Counted from the stretch's first letter, positions 11,455-23,640 are shown. The stretch: DNA of 64,000 nucleotides from Lithospermum erythrorhizon (GCA_019722365.1 JADFUC010002248.1:1-64000), one strand, 5' to 3'. Translations and numbers: made by a program. The notes: generated by a model from the sequence alone, not told the origin.

Positions 11455-13034
11455 GGTCATTCGGTTTCTGCAGTTAGAAGAAACTTCGTGTACAAGGAGC
11501 TGGAGCTCAACAAGACCCCTAAGGGAAGCTATAAGAAGGAACCCCTCATTTTTTTTGGATGCAGGGCAGTTAACATCACCAGATTGACATTCACCAAGGC
11601 AGGTACAGCTTAAGAAAGGTTCGGACAATGAGTAGAGGCCTGATGTACTGGGTAGGAGTATATGTGAAATAAAAGCAGGACCCTTTTCATCATCAACATC
11701 ATTTTACAGGGACACCGGCGGAAGGTGCTCCGAGCCAGAAGTCAGATCCTGAGGTAGGATGGCCCCAGCCCAGCAGAAGTAGCTCCTGCCAGATAGATTC
11801 CAGATAGTAAATGCCTCAGGTTGGCCCGGAAGTCTTATCAGTTGGTACTTAAAAATATTGCAGCCAGTTATATTTTTATCAACCCAAGTCTCTTGAAATT
11901 TGTAAAGACCATCATAAATGTAAATTTTCCCAGTACCCTTCAGGCCACGAATTACTCGTATTTCATTGCCACGATGCCTACTCTTTTCTAAAGCAAGATT
12001 GCCTCCTTCAAGTTTCTGATCAAATGTTTGTCCGTCTTTTTTGGAAGTCCACACACTGTCAGTGTAAATCAACATACCTCCATCGTTCCCATCATGCGTC
12101 ATATGCCCAGGAGACAATGCTGGCTGACCACTGGATCTTTATAGCCGGAAACTTTGAGGCTTAGATAATATCAGCCCATACTTTTACGCATGTAATCCTA
12201 CAAGGCATAATTCCTTCCCTAAACAAGAAAGATATCACCCATTTCCACCCCAGGAACATAGTAACGATCTTTTGTTTTGTTAGTCCGAACTTCTTTATGA
12301 CAATAATTTACTAGCTTTCATGTTAGGCTGTCTAATGGCACTAGGAAGTGCCTCCTTGGATTCTTCATATTGTGCGATCTTCCTCCGCAACAAATCAAAA
12401 ACCAGCAGTATACGATCAACTAAATCCCTGTCCCCAGTAGCCTTATTGAACGTATCCAGTTGCTTAAGGTTAAATGAAACCAATAAGTTGTTGACAATTC
12501 CCCTCCTCATCTCAAACTTGAAAATTCCACAGCCCCTACCAATTTCTCTTTTTGGTTCCTTCTGCGACTTTTCTTTCTCTTCACAGAAGTACTGGTGTTG
12601 CCCCATCAATAGTAGCCATTGTAAACCCATTTACAAATTGGCCATTCTGATTCATTGAATCACTGAAACCAGCTTAGCAACGCAACTCCATCCCAGCCTG
12701 GCTTCTGCTGACCATCCGAGGGCCTTCCTGCATTTCCATTAAGCGAAACGCAGCGTTCTGAGGTGCATTCATGGCGACAGGAGTGTCGGGGATTACCAAA
12801 ACCGAAACTTGATTTTGAGTTGTCCTCTGAGAGTCATCTGACATAGAAATGGGTAAAATGGGACAGATGGAAAAGGACCTTTTTGGAGGAACACAAAACA
12901 AAAAAGGAGAGGAAGCCTGAGGATTTGCTACCCGAATACATTTCAGAACCATTAGGGAACACTGGTCCTAGACATCTCAATGGCTTTGATAATCAATACT
13001 CTTGTCTATCAATGTCCGAGCTTACACCTTCCAT
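11455..13034 (-). pseudogene. Broken SUVH1/3-type gene, copy 2, lacking the SET domain
   Basis: Read from 13034 (ATGGAAGG) downward it matches the N-terminal region, linker, SRA domain and part of pre-SET of the intact gene. Readable blocks are 12952-12674 (SDDSQRTTQNQVSV), 12630-12295 (LLRRKIAQYEESKEALPSAI), 12117-11704 (SRHRGNEIRVIRGLKGTGKI, LPGQPEAFTIW) and 11640-11460 (pre-SET). Frameshifts separate them. Homology stops at about 11455, in the pre-SET motif NCRNRMT, so SET and post-SET are absent. It shares KIAQYEESKEALP and RQPNMKASKLLS with copy 1 where the intact gene differs, so copies 1 and 2 are closest relatives. The two point toward each other, 1.4 kb apart. Confidence 0.9.
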
Positions 13035-13425
13035 TTCAAACGTGTGAACATCTAACAATCACAAAAAGGGAGATAAAGCTACCCAGAGCTCCAATTGCGC
13101 CCTGAGGGCAGACCACACACAAATATAACTTCACAGAATCAACCCAACACTAAGAAAGGTGAAAGCTTTAACTTTTACTACTTCTTCAAACTGCTTCATA
13201 TATATTTCCATGTGACTGAAACCAAACTAGTGCCAAATTTATGCACAAGGTTAATGAAACTAACTAATTTTCAATTAACCTTAACCATAGACAATTACCA
13301 AAATTACATCTTGAACGCTGCAATCCAATACCATTTCAAGATTTAAGCTAAAGATCTCATTTTACAACACCATGCTTTTTTGTTTAAATATTAATTATTT
13401 AACTCAATTACAAAAAAATATATAA
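13035..13425. other. 5' flank of SUVH copy 2
   Basis: It matches, inverted, the 5' flank of copy 1 (7561-7917), including the region upstream of ATGGAAGGTG. The open frame 13095-13346 is a by-product. No independent gene is seen. Confidence 0.6.
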
Positions 13426-14130
13426 CAATTTGAGAGGTGGAAATATCTTGAACACTGCAATCCAATACGCTTTTCAAGATTTAAGCGAAATATCACATTC
13501 TTTCAATCTCAATTAACTTTGTAGATATAAAGATTGATTTTTAAGCTCAATTAAGACAATATAACACAAAAGTATTGTATATACTAGCAATTTGAGATGT
13601 GACAATATCTTGAACACTGCAATCCAATACGCTTTTCAAGATTTAAGCGAAATATCACATTCTTTCAATCTCAATTAACTTTTTAGATATAAAGATTGAT
13701 TTTTAAGCTCAATTAAGACAATATAACACAAAAATACTGTATATACTAGCAATTTGAGATGTGATCATATCTTGAACACTGCAATCCAATACCCTTTTCA
13801 AGATTTAAGCTAAATATCACATTCCATCAATCTCAATTGACTTTTTAGATATAAAGATTGATATTTAAGCTCAATTAAGACAATATAACACAAAAATATT
13901 GTATATACTAGCAATTTGAGATGTGACAATATCTTGAACACTGCAATCCAATACCCTTTTCAAGATTTAAGCTAAATATCACATTCCTTCAATCTCAATT
14001 GACTTTTTAGATATAAAGATTGATATTTAAGCTCAATATAATACAAAATACTGTACATACTAGCAATTTGAGATGTGAACATATCTTGAACACTGCAATC
14101 CAATACCCTTTTCAATATTTAACCATATAA
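13426..14130. repeat. 162-bp tandem array upstream of SUVH copy 2
   Basis: The word caatttgaga begins at 13426, 13588, 13750, 13912 and 14064: three exact 162-bp steps, then about 152. Each unit holds atcttgaacactgcaatcca, cttttcaagatttaagc, tagatataaagattgat and caattaagacaatataacac. The unit is the reverse complement of the looser array at 6890-7560. Confidence 0.92.
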
Positions 14131-14284
14131 CTTTGGTTATGTAAAGATTGATTTTTTAGATCAATTGAGACCATATAATACAAAAGAATAAAACAATTTT
14201 ACTCCATATAATAATATTTTTTAAATACGATCTCAATCTCAAGATCAATTGAGTACAATAGTTACACAAACTGTAACTGTAAAA

Positions 14285-14411
14285 AGGAGGATGAAATGAC
14301 GATTTTGCCCCCCCCATTTGGAAGTGTGGTTTTTGAGAAAGTTTCATCCAGGGGCAAAATAGCCATTTCACCCATTTCGATACTATTTGGGTGTGTGTAT
14401 AGTGTTGCCCG
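14285..14411. mobile_element. Inverted copy of the TATACACACACC-type MITE
   Basis: It contains ggggcaaaatagccatttca and ends tatttgggtgtgtgtatagt. Its place in the inverted arm matches 6314-6690 in the other arm; just outside it, attaatttttcaaatgtaat pairs with the reverse complement of 6480-6520. Confidence 0.6.
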
Positions 14412-14754
14412 TACAATAGATGTATTAATTTTTCAAATGTAATTAAATTATACTCCATATAATAATACTGCGTAATTTTTTTTTAAACATATGATCTCAA
14501 TCTCAAGATCAATTGAGTATAATAAAATAAGACCGTCCATTAATTAGTTACCTTGAGTTGAACTTTTATGTATTTTTATTATTATCAAGATGAAGTTGTC
14601 TATTTTTCAATTCGAATACCACTAGAGTAGGTGTACTTGGACTATACAATCTCAATCATTATTAATCATTTGAAAATGTCAAATGTCAATCATTATTAAT
14701 CATTTAAAAAATGTCAAATGTAATCACTTGATAGAAGTTCTAACTGTTAGATAA

Positions 14755-14852
14755 CAATGCAGACAACTAAACTTAACAAATATCATCGCCTATATCTATG
14801 AATAAAATGTCAGTTGGAAAGCATTTGAGATGTGCTTTATTTATAGTTAAAC
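14755..14852. repeat. Inverted copy of an arabinofuranosidase intron segment
   Basis: About 98 bases are the reverse complement of 630-726, between exons of the arabinofuranosidase gene. Shared words include aatgtcagttggaaagcatt and tgctttatttatagttaaac. So the inverted arm carries sequence from that gene as well as from the SUVH copy. Confidence 0.85.
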
Positions 14853-14999
14853 CTTCAATAAGTTGAACTAAACAAAAAGCAATAGTTTCTTCAGAAATAC
14901 GGAATCCAATATATAAGGAGGATTAGGTAATACACACCAAACTACCACAATTCTGCAGTTTAACAAGAAAGCACATCTAAATTAGACATATAACAGCAC

Positions 15000-16866
15000 T
15001 AAACACTCATCTTGGAGTCCTTCAAATATTCAAGCAGTTCTGGGAGCCCATGTCTCGTTCCAGCACTTATCCGACTGCTCATTATCGTCCTGACAATAAA
15101 AATAATCAAACCAAAATGAGGATAATTTACACTATACGAACAAATAAAATAGAATACAACTACTATGAGTCGAAAACTGTTTGGGACTTTAAAAATATAT
15201 AGTACCAACATTAGTGCTCATTATTCCGAAAATCCAAGCCTAGCAGAAATATAAAACAAACTAATAGCTATAATTAGAAAGAACTTAAAGTAGTTGAAAA
15301 AAGCATTACTTATTCTTGGACTCCTTGGATTTTTCAAGCAGTTCAGATGGTGAGGTAAGGACGGGTCGCGTTCATCAAAACTTAATATAAAAATAACCAA
15401 AAGAAATCAAAAACCCTAAAAAGCACATCTATTAAAGAACAATTGATAGTGCAAGCGTGCAACTCCAAATGGAACCAATTAAACTAGAGACTCAAAATGG
15501 AACCAATTAAACTAGAGACTTATGAGTAGCTATTATACAAATAATATAACCAACACGGTATTGAAATTGCTAATTTAGTACTTTATTTTAATCTTTTACT
15601 ACTGCACTTAGATGCATGCAATAAGTGTTACTATTATATGATGCTTAATTATGATTTTCTCATTAGACATTGTTTAATACAGACATACATGATGCGAACA
15701 AATAAATCAAAGAATACTACTACTATAAGTCTAAAATATATTAAAATATATGGGCGCAAACACAAAAGCAAAGGAACATCGAAAAGTTGCCTGCGGTAGG
15801 CTTGCAAAACCGCCTGCATTTCTACGGATCCGATGGGGGGGTTGTGCGGGGCAACCCGCCCAAGATATCATCAACTGGATGGATAACACCGCTACGACAG
15901 TGATTACATCTATTCCGAGTTTCACCTGGCAACACCAAAACAATCATCAGAATTTTAAACTTTAATTATCCTTTAAAATAAGTATCGGATGCCTAACAAG
16001 ATTGGTATACAGAACAACAATGTCGGATGCCTAACAAGATATGGACCTTCTACAAAATAATTAAGGCATTTTAAAATCAAATTGTATCCTTACTTCAACT
16101 TATTGAAGGTTTATCTTTCTATAGCCTAGACTGCATGGAGGAGATTTTCAACACCCATAGGAATGGTAGTTAGCGAGCATCAGCGAGGAGAAAACCTATA
16201 CTGTCCCATTAAGTTTGAGATTCCTAGATGGGTCCTCTGACACAAAGCAGGGATTCTACTTTCCCTCAAGTATACTTTAAGTCTCTTTTGGAAACTTAAA
16301 ATTGTTGATATAGGATGTCTTCTAACATAACAATACACGGGCACAGTATCTCGCGAAGAAATATACTGAAATATGAAGAATATATAGGCATAGTTTTCAA
16401 TTACTTCTCCTAGATTCATGATGCCCCATCTTACCATCTAAAATCTTGCAAGCGGTGACAACCGTCTTTGATTCATCAACCAATTTTACTTCAGCAAAGA
16501 ATAGATTAGAAGAAGACCCCGTAGCATGAAAGGAGCAATGAATCATACATCCTAGAACACTAAGGAATGCATTGCTGGCCAGAGTGTCGTCTTCTACAAG
16601 CTTTATACTGGGTATGCTGCAATATTTTTAAAAAAACTATAAGATTGTTTAGAAGGCAAAAACAAAGAGCGAGGAAAGGCAGAAAATACACGGCTGGGTG
16701 CAGAAAGCCTAAGCAATTAACCGCTCTTTGTTTGAAACAAACAATTCGCCATTTTGTTGTAGTGATCCAGTGCAATATTAGCAGATTTTATATTTTTGTT
16801 TACGATGCCCTTCACAAATGCCCACTTTCGTCCACGAGTTCGAGTAGCTGCAGTTCTGTGTGCAAA
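15000..16866 (-). pseudogene. Decayed member A of a small gene family, possibly cystatin-fold (DUF3615-like)
   Basis: Pieces lie in order on the minus strand. Around 16860-16725: RGRKWAFVKGIVNKNI then SANIALDHYNKM. Exon 16616-16435: SIKLVEDDTLASNAFLSVL, then SSSNLFFAEVKLVDESK and TVVTACKILD, ending at GATG/GTAAG. From 15925: a hydrophobic segment (VITVVAVLSIQLMIS). Near 15350-15300 and 15100-15000: remnants of a C-terminal exon (ELLEYLKDSK). ALDHYN followed later by LFFAEV and TACKIL resembles the layout of the plant DUF3615/cystatin-like fold; this is recollection, not a database match. Stops and shifted frames elsewhere suggest a pseudogene, though the 16616-16435 exon is well kept. Confidence 0.45.
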
Positions 16867-16869
16867 TAA

Positions 16870-17289
16870 ATAAAAAATAAAAAGGAGCTATTAGTTCAAG
16901 TCAAAGCTATCTCTTTCTTTTTCAAATTACAAGAAAGAGAATGAAATAGAACTACTCACATTAGGTGATTCCACGACTTGTAGCTTTATAAAGCAAACTA
17001 AAATAATAATAAAGAGAAAATCTGCCACCTTTTCTGCAAAAGCCATAGGTGTAAGCGAAAGATGAAAAGACAATGATTGGGGGCATAGCAGAGAAGATTT
17101 TTCACAGGAATTCTCAGTTAGTTAGAACAACTATTTCCCTAACATGGAGCAGACATGAACAACAAACAGATTATAATTCACAGACCAATTGCAAGCTTAC
17201 AGAGATTGTAAAACTGTTTGGGACATAAAAAGATAATACCAACATTAATGCTCATTATCCCGAAAATCCAACCCTAAGAGACATAGAAA
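16870..17289. other. Spacer between family members A and B
   Basis: No gene is seen. It is part of the directly duplicated block and matches 25920-26300, sharing for instance gagctattagttcaagtcaa and ttctcagttagttagaacaa (with small differences). Confidence 0.5.
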
Positions 17290-18215
17290 CAAACTAACAA
17301 GCTATACTGATGATAACAACGAAGAATCGAGTAGTTGAGAAATAGTACTTCTTCAAGAAGGCCTTGTATTTTTCAAGCAATTCCTGATTGAAAATGGGAG
17401 CCGTCCAACGATTGTTTTTCTCGTCTAATAGTAATCTGACAATACAAATAAGCAAATAAAGTTGTTTAGCAAAACAATATTTACACATTCGAACATAGAG
17501 AATTAGAATACTACTACTACTACAAGTCTCTAATATATTAGAGGAAAAAACAGAAAGCAAAGAACAGCGAAAAGTGGGCTGTAGAAGGCGACGTACGTTT
17601 TCTCTAATTCTTGGCAGATGGTTGTGATAGGAGAATTTCATATCGGGGCAAGCAGCAACATAACCATCAACAGGATGGACAATACGGCAATGGCAGGGAT
17701 TATAGCTATCACGAGTCTCACTCTCACCTGGGAACATCAAAAAGTGATCATTATAATCTTGAATTTTAATTTCCCCAAAAGAAGGTCAACAATTGCCCAC
17801 AATCTTATTCCTCTATATCTGACGTTGTACAATCTGGCAAGTAGTGACAAGGTTTGGTTGCTTCAGCACATCGATTTCAGCAAAAAACAGAAGGGTAGAA
17901 GAAGCCTTAGCATGAAAGCCGCAATGAATCCCGCGATCCTTCCAGCGTATGAATGAAGGCGAGTGCTGAGGTCAGAGTCATAAAGTCTTCTACCAGCTTA
18001 TATTCGGTATGCTGCAAAATATAGGTATATATATAAGCAGAAACTGCAAGGCCAACTATAAACATAAATACAACTTAAAATTTACATACATTTTAAATAG
18101 TGATCCAGTGCAATATTAGCATATTCAATATTCTCTTTACAAACCCCTTCAATAAAGCGTCTGTGTTGTTTATGAGATTTGGGAGCAGCTGGATATCTGT
18201 GTGGAAACAACGAAA
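17290..18215 (-). pseudogene. Decayed member B of the same family
   Basis: First piece at about 18215-18100: HRYPAAPKSHKQHRRFIEGV then CKENIEYANIALDHY. Second piece at about 18015-17820: EYKLVEDF and ASSTLLFFAEIDVLKQPN, frame-shifted. Third, from about 17730: RLVIAIIPAIAVLSILLMVM then LLLAPI and a stop, a clear membrane-spanning segment. Fourth at 17440-17300: LLLDEKNNRWTAPIFNQELL then EKYKAFLKKYYFSTTR. Frames between the pieces do not join cleanly. The whole copy, with upstream DNA, recurs at 25.7-27.5 kb. Function is unknown; a small membrane-anchored protein is the only inference the sequence allows. Confidence 0.45.
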
Positions 18216-18248
18216 ATTAACAAAAGACACATTACGTCATCTCAAAGC

Positions 18249-18554
18249 TAGGCCTGTAAAAGAACCTGAAAGCTATATTCGGCTCGCAAAGTTCGATTTG
18301 AAGTTCGGTTCGATGTGCTCGAACACTCATTTGTTTTGGTTTCAAACTCAGGCTCCATATGGCTCGAACCACATAATTTTTTATTTATTTACTTTTTTAA
18401 TATTTTATCATTTAAAAATCGAATTTTCAGGTCGAACCTCAGCTCGATTTTTCCCATTCATTGGCGCCAATGAATCGAACCTCAGATCATATCTCGAGCA
18501 GGCCAGACCTGTTCACATTCACATTCGGTAGGGTTCGGCTCGTTTACAGGCCTA
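18249..18554. mobile_element. Non-autonomous hAT element with 8-bp target duplication
   Basis: Ends TAGGCCTGTAAAAGAACC and GGCTCGTTTACAGGCCTA form terminal inverted repeats. The flanks carry the same eight bases, CTCAAAGC, at 18241-18248 and 18555-18562, as expected for hAT. The 306-bp interior is rich in ttcggctcg/cgaacctcagctcg words and has no gene. The paralogous site near 27268-27285 (gctcaaaagcctatctattt) has no insertion. Confidence 0.9.
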
Positions 18555-19089
18555 CTCAAAGCCTATCTATTTATTTATCAAATTGTTCTAATAAGAAAAA
18601 GGCAACATCGAACTTTTTCGACAATAAGGTATTTATAGATTAAAAATTAAAAAGAAGAAGAGATTATTTGAGGTCGAGATCGCTTGCATTCATCTTGTCC
18701 CAATTTATTTGTCCACTTTCTCTCTTATTATCTGTTCACCATTTAACAAATTAAAATTAACAACAAATAAAAAAATCGAAAACCTAATTAAAAATGCCCA
18801 AAATCGAAACAACAATTGAAACGCCAAAAATCATAAGAAATTGGAAATCTGAATTGAAAAATTGAATACAATAATATTGACAATAAATTTGAACAAATTG
18901 AATAGAAGAATATTGTCAACAAATTAAACATTCAATTAGTTGAATATAAGATGAAGACATATAAACTCGTCAAATAAATTACCAAACTCGGGCCTGGTTT
19001 GAGCCCACGAGGGCCTTCGGCCCGAGGCCTGTGATTTGAGCCCGCAAGGCCGCCCGGTACCGGAGTTCGGTTCGAGGCCCTTGAAGCCG

Positions 19090-22000
19090 GTAAATAAGCG
19101 TTACAGCAGCTTATATTAGGCATTGAGTAAACGTTTATCAAATTAAGATAATTACAAATACATATGAAATTAAAGTGGTAACGTTTACTCTAGCGTAAAT
19201 TACTTTTAAAGCCATGGAATACATCTAGAAATTAACGTAACGTTAATACTAAAGCGTCTGGCGTTTAGCGAATAACCGAGAATCACCGATTTTAAAAATG
19301 ACACTTAAACCCGAAAATTGAAACCAATAGAAACAACCACAGAAGATAAAAATGTTGGAAATACTTCACCAACGTAATAATTGTTCAAAACACTAAATGC
19401 AAACCATAAATACTAAATTGTTCGAACACCGTACATGACATAAAATAAAATAAATAATTGTTTCAAAGTCTTAGTAATAACATAAAACCAAAACATTCGC
19501 TCTGTGTGTTTCTTGGTCGTCGATTCTTTAGCGGCGGATGGTGGTGAGTCGTGGATCTGTAATCAATAATGTCGCCTCTTTGCGTGGTAAGATGATGCGG
19601 AAATCCCGAATCACTTGTGATATATGCCCTTATACCCATGATCTACGGTGGCTTGCATTTGCGCCTGCGGTGTTTAGCATCTCGACAAAGCTCGGATGTT
19701 CCATAGGAGGAGCCTGCTTTGTCGATGCACATAAATCGGATTGTGGATAGGTTGGTGGCTCCCGTTACTTGGTGTCCATCCTATAATGGATTGGAGCCTT
19801 GTTAAACTTCCATGTCCCTCGCGAGCTCAAATTGCTCGAAAACTTCCCTTAGAGCATATGCCTCCAGCATATACAGCCCACGGGCAGCTTAGCGGCGTTT
19901 TTCCGATCCTTGCCAGATGCCGAAACCGCTGCTAGAGCCCACGTAACAAAAGCAAAGAAAATGAGCTCAAGCCGCCCAATTAGTAGCAAAGGACCGCGAA
20001 CGACCGTCAAACAATCTTTGAAGGCCGTTCAAATTGTACTATAAGCTATATGAGATTTACGATGGACCGTTGGTAGAATCGTACTTGTGATCCTTCTAGT
20101 CAAACGGATACTTTTTGCACCACCCTCTTTCTCATAATCCTTAGTATCCCTTACTCGCTTCACGAATGTTCTAAGCTAAATCTTCTTCCATTAAAACTAC
20201 CACGGACACCATTAACATTATAATGCTTAACCCATTGCCCCGTTCAATTAACATCACTTAGCGAATTATGAAATTGATCGACTATATTAGGAATTGCAAT
20301 TACCAACAAAAGTTGAAATTATATCCAAGTTTGGTATTTGATAATACTCAACAAAAATACGTTACCTCCATAATTTCGGCTTGGTGGCGTCTGATCCGCT
20401 TGACGGTGGAGGGTTGTTTGGTTTCCACTCGTTCCAGAGGTTGCAGCCTCTTCGTCTTGAACTTTTTTCTTTCCTCATGAACTCTTTTAAGTTTCATTTT
20501 GAGTAAACATTGTGTAACTCTTGAATATGTTTATTGATACTAATTTGGACAAATTAAGTTGGGAGGAAATTTGAGGATTGGATTGAGATTTTGGTTTTTG
20601 AGTTTGGAATTATGAAATTGTTATGAATTCACGCTTGGAACCTATTAAGCTGGTTTCTGATTTAACGTGTACACATTTTATTCACGGACATTATTTTGTG
20701 CTTTTAACGTGGCGATTTAAATTAGGGGAGTAACGTTTAGGGAAAAATTGCTCGAGTGCGACTTCGTTTTGAGTGGCTCTTAAGCGTGCTGCAGCGTAGT
20801 GCTGTACCGTTTATTCTGAACTTATTTTTGTGCTTTAAACGTCCCAACGTTTAAATCAGGCGGGGTAACGTTTAGGGAAAAATGGATCGAATGCGGCTTC
20901 GTTGGCTCTTAAACGTGTACACGCGTAATTAAATGTGTACACGTTTATTACAGACTTTATTTTTGCTTTTACGTCCCAACGTTCCAAATAAGTGTGCACA
21001 CGTTTGTTACAAAAATATTAATGCTAAACAACTTTAACTTCATAGAATAAATGATAATTTTATTATGTTAAGCCGTACACAGTATATACTCGTGCGGGCC
21101 AGGAGTTTACATGGTCATTACAAATACGTCTAAATTACAACTCATCGAAGTCTAATTCATCACCCGAAGAAACATCTTGATCATCTTGATCGGCATCCAC
21201 ACCGCCCTCTTCCGCTAGGATGTCTTCTTCAACATCACTAAGGTCATCGAACATGTCTTCTTGATCATTTTTCTCATCATATGGATCAACGTCTTGCTTC
21301 CATAGGTCGGCGTCCAATCCTTGTCGTACACACAAACTGGTGCCAAGCTTGTTAGCCTTGAGCGTCTTTGAGTATATTGAAGTTTCGCGTACTAAATGCC
21401 GATTCACTTGCTATTGTAGACATGGGTATAGCAATCTCATATGTCTTGGATAAAATGGAAATGTACTTGCCTTCATAGACACCATTTTTAAAAGATCGAA
21501 GGGTTGTCTTTATTAATATTGATTCGTGTCAAAAGCGTTTTCAAATATCGAGGAGTTAATTCATTAACCGATTCGGGATATTCATAGCGAGAACCATGTT
21601 GGGACTCGATGCATTCTTAAGGTGATTGTCTTGACTTCTAATTTTTTACTCCCGTCGGAATTGACTTGGCCGTACCAAGTGATGGAATAGGTGGACTAGG
21701 GGAGACTAAGATGATGTTTGACCTTCGCTTATTATACATTGTATATAAATAAATTTCAATTTCATCCTGATATTTATTATGATCATAATTTCAAGTACTT
21801 CATTATGTGGTCGAAAAACTTTATAAAACTCCCCAACAATGATCTTAAACTTACCAAGTTGAATATGAGCATCAAAATGTCACTGACCGCATATGCATGA
21901 GGTAAATGATGAAAATACTTTAAAAACTTGTCTTCCTGGCTTTGGAACCATATCCTTAACAACATATTCATTTCTATGAGTATCCCTTATGCATTGCAAA

Positions 22001-23640
22001 ATTAACTACTACATTCGAGAGCTAAATGAATAGTACTATATTGACTAAAAAAACTTTTTGTATAATCTTTGAGCGGGGCTAAAATTTAAGCAATTCATGT
22101 AATATTTCCAATTTTCATATTTCAACGAATTATAATATGGATAGATTAGGAGCATACATGGAATAAAATTTAGAAACCTTCTTTATAAACATATCGCGTA
22201 CTTTAGGAGATCATAAATAGAATTCCATCTAGTATCGACATCCATGATTAATTTTTTAAACTTTTCGATCCATCTTCAACTATTTTTTATGTCGTAATTT
22301 TCTTACCGCTCCTCCCGTGATAATCAAATAAACAACCTTTTAATAGGTTGAATAGTCGTCGTAAACAACTTTAATTCCATCATTAGCAACTAATTGAAGT
22401 ACATGACACCAAACATCTAACATGAAAAGTTCATTATAATCCGGTTTACATTCCATTTTTAAATTGACGATAGCTCGTTGTTTGCCGATGCATTTATCAA
22501 AAAGCTAGAAGCAATTTTATTCAAACAATTATATTCTTGAGCACATGTAACAATACCTTCGGAAATTTATACGTTGTTATGTTTAGCAATTGATCGAAAA
22601 TATATAATTCTTCTTTGTAAAACCCAATCTATATCGATCGATGACATGTAACACCGTTATGTAAAATCATCGAACACGCGATATAAACAAATCAAACAAA
22701 CTTTCAAGACAAAAGTATTCATCATCTTACATAAGTTCTTTTGATCTTTGAAGTATTTGAAATGATACTACGCAAAGTAAAGCGAGGGGATCACAGTGAG
22801 CTCGGTTAATAACATTCAATGAATAAGCGACATCCATTACAAAAATTAAAAGGCAAAATTAACTTCACCAAATTACAAATTTCATTGACTTCATTTTATA
22901 AAAAAAAACTCATTAAAACTAAAATTTCCAGGTTTGAGTATTAATTGTTGCTTGCGCACCTCATTTCCTTGAGAACAACATCATAGTTATTTGATGTTTG
23001 TTATTTAAGTGTCTATGACGGTTCCACACACCCCCCTCACATTTTCCATATTAATTCCATCTTTACAATATGCACAAATTACTTTTCTTTACGATCGCCG
23101 TAGTGGTTCCCGAGCCATGAACTTTTTTCTCTCATTATTACTCAAGTATTAATACTAGATTGAGAATTAGTACGAATAGTGACTCCATAAGTATATCTAT
23201 GCGCTGAAATTAACAGGTTATTTGAATTGGTAGCACTAATTGGTCGTTTAGGGGCCATTATAAAATATAAAACAACAAAATATAGCAAATAATAAGTTAA
23301 AGATAGAATACCAAATCTGGAGGCATTGACTTTAAGTCGATGAATTAAGCCGACAGGTAAAATATACCACAATTGCTTTATGCTCAAGAATACTTATGAT
23401 TATAAAAAAAAATTATTTAATTTCTATCAAGAATGCTTATGAATATAAAAATTTGTTTTGTGAAAACAAGTTTGTGGTCACTCTCCCTTGTTATAGAGAC
23501 GATAATGGTGGAATGTCAGAATCTGCCCGGGAATAAGCGTTACCCGCGTCGGTATAAAGCGTGGTAGCGTTTGGTGATAACCGGATATAAAACTAGCCGT
23601 TTAAAAATAGGCCGTTACCCGCGTTTGATCGGGCCGTGGT
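19090..23640 (-). mobile_element. Degenerate autonomous hAT transposon (approximate bounds)
   Basis: A decayed hAT transposase is read on the minus strand, within DNA whose ends are studded with gtaacgtttac/ataagcgttac words (19090-19260, 20690-21000, 23530-23640). Such subterminal repeats fit hAT elements. The exact termini and target duplication were not found, so the limits are estimates. Confidence 0.6.
21125..23120 (-). pseudogene. hAT-family transposase remnant
   Basis: Minus-strand order: a BED-finger-like stretch near 23080-22990 (ICAYCKDGINMENVRG, frame-broken). Then HVLQLVANDGIKVV near 22410-22365, matching the conserved hAT block AHxLNLxVxDGL. Then DVDTRWNSIYDLLKYA at 22245-22195, matching the hAT DVxTRWNSTYxML block. 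Then IAIPMSTIASESAFST at about 21445-21395, the hAT C-terminal dimerisation signature. Last, an acidic tail at 21310-21135. Many stops and frameshifts show it is dead. Confidence 0.8.

Larger units (their letters stand above)
16650..18780. repeat. Directly duplicated segment, copy 1
   Basis: This block (first exon region of member A, all of member B and about 200 bases beyond) is repeated in the same orientation at about 25710-27540. Long stretches are nearly identical, such as cggggcaagcagcaacataa, ggtttggttgcttcagcaca and ggcaacatcgaactttttcg. The main difference is the hAT insertion at 18249-18554, present only here. Confidence 0.88.

Noticed and set aside
13426..14130. A CRISPR array
   Set aside because: The repeats are contiguous 162-bp units without short repeat/unique spacer alternation, in a plant nuclear sequence.
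21135..21407. An independent acidic protein gene
   Set aside because: It is the C-terminal tail of the decayed hAT transposase, following the SESAFST motif in another frame.
19090..23640. Exact hAT ends
   Set aside because: Subterminal gtaacgttta words occur at both sides, but no pair of precise inverted ends with an 8-bp duplication could be fixed by eye, so only approximate limits are given.
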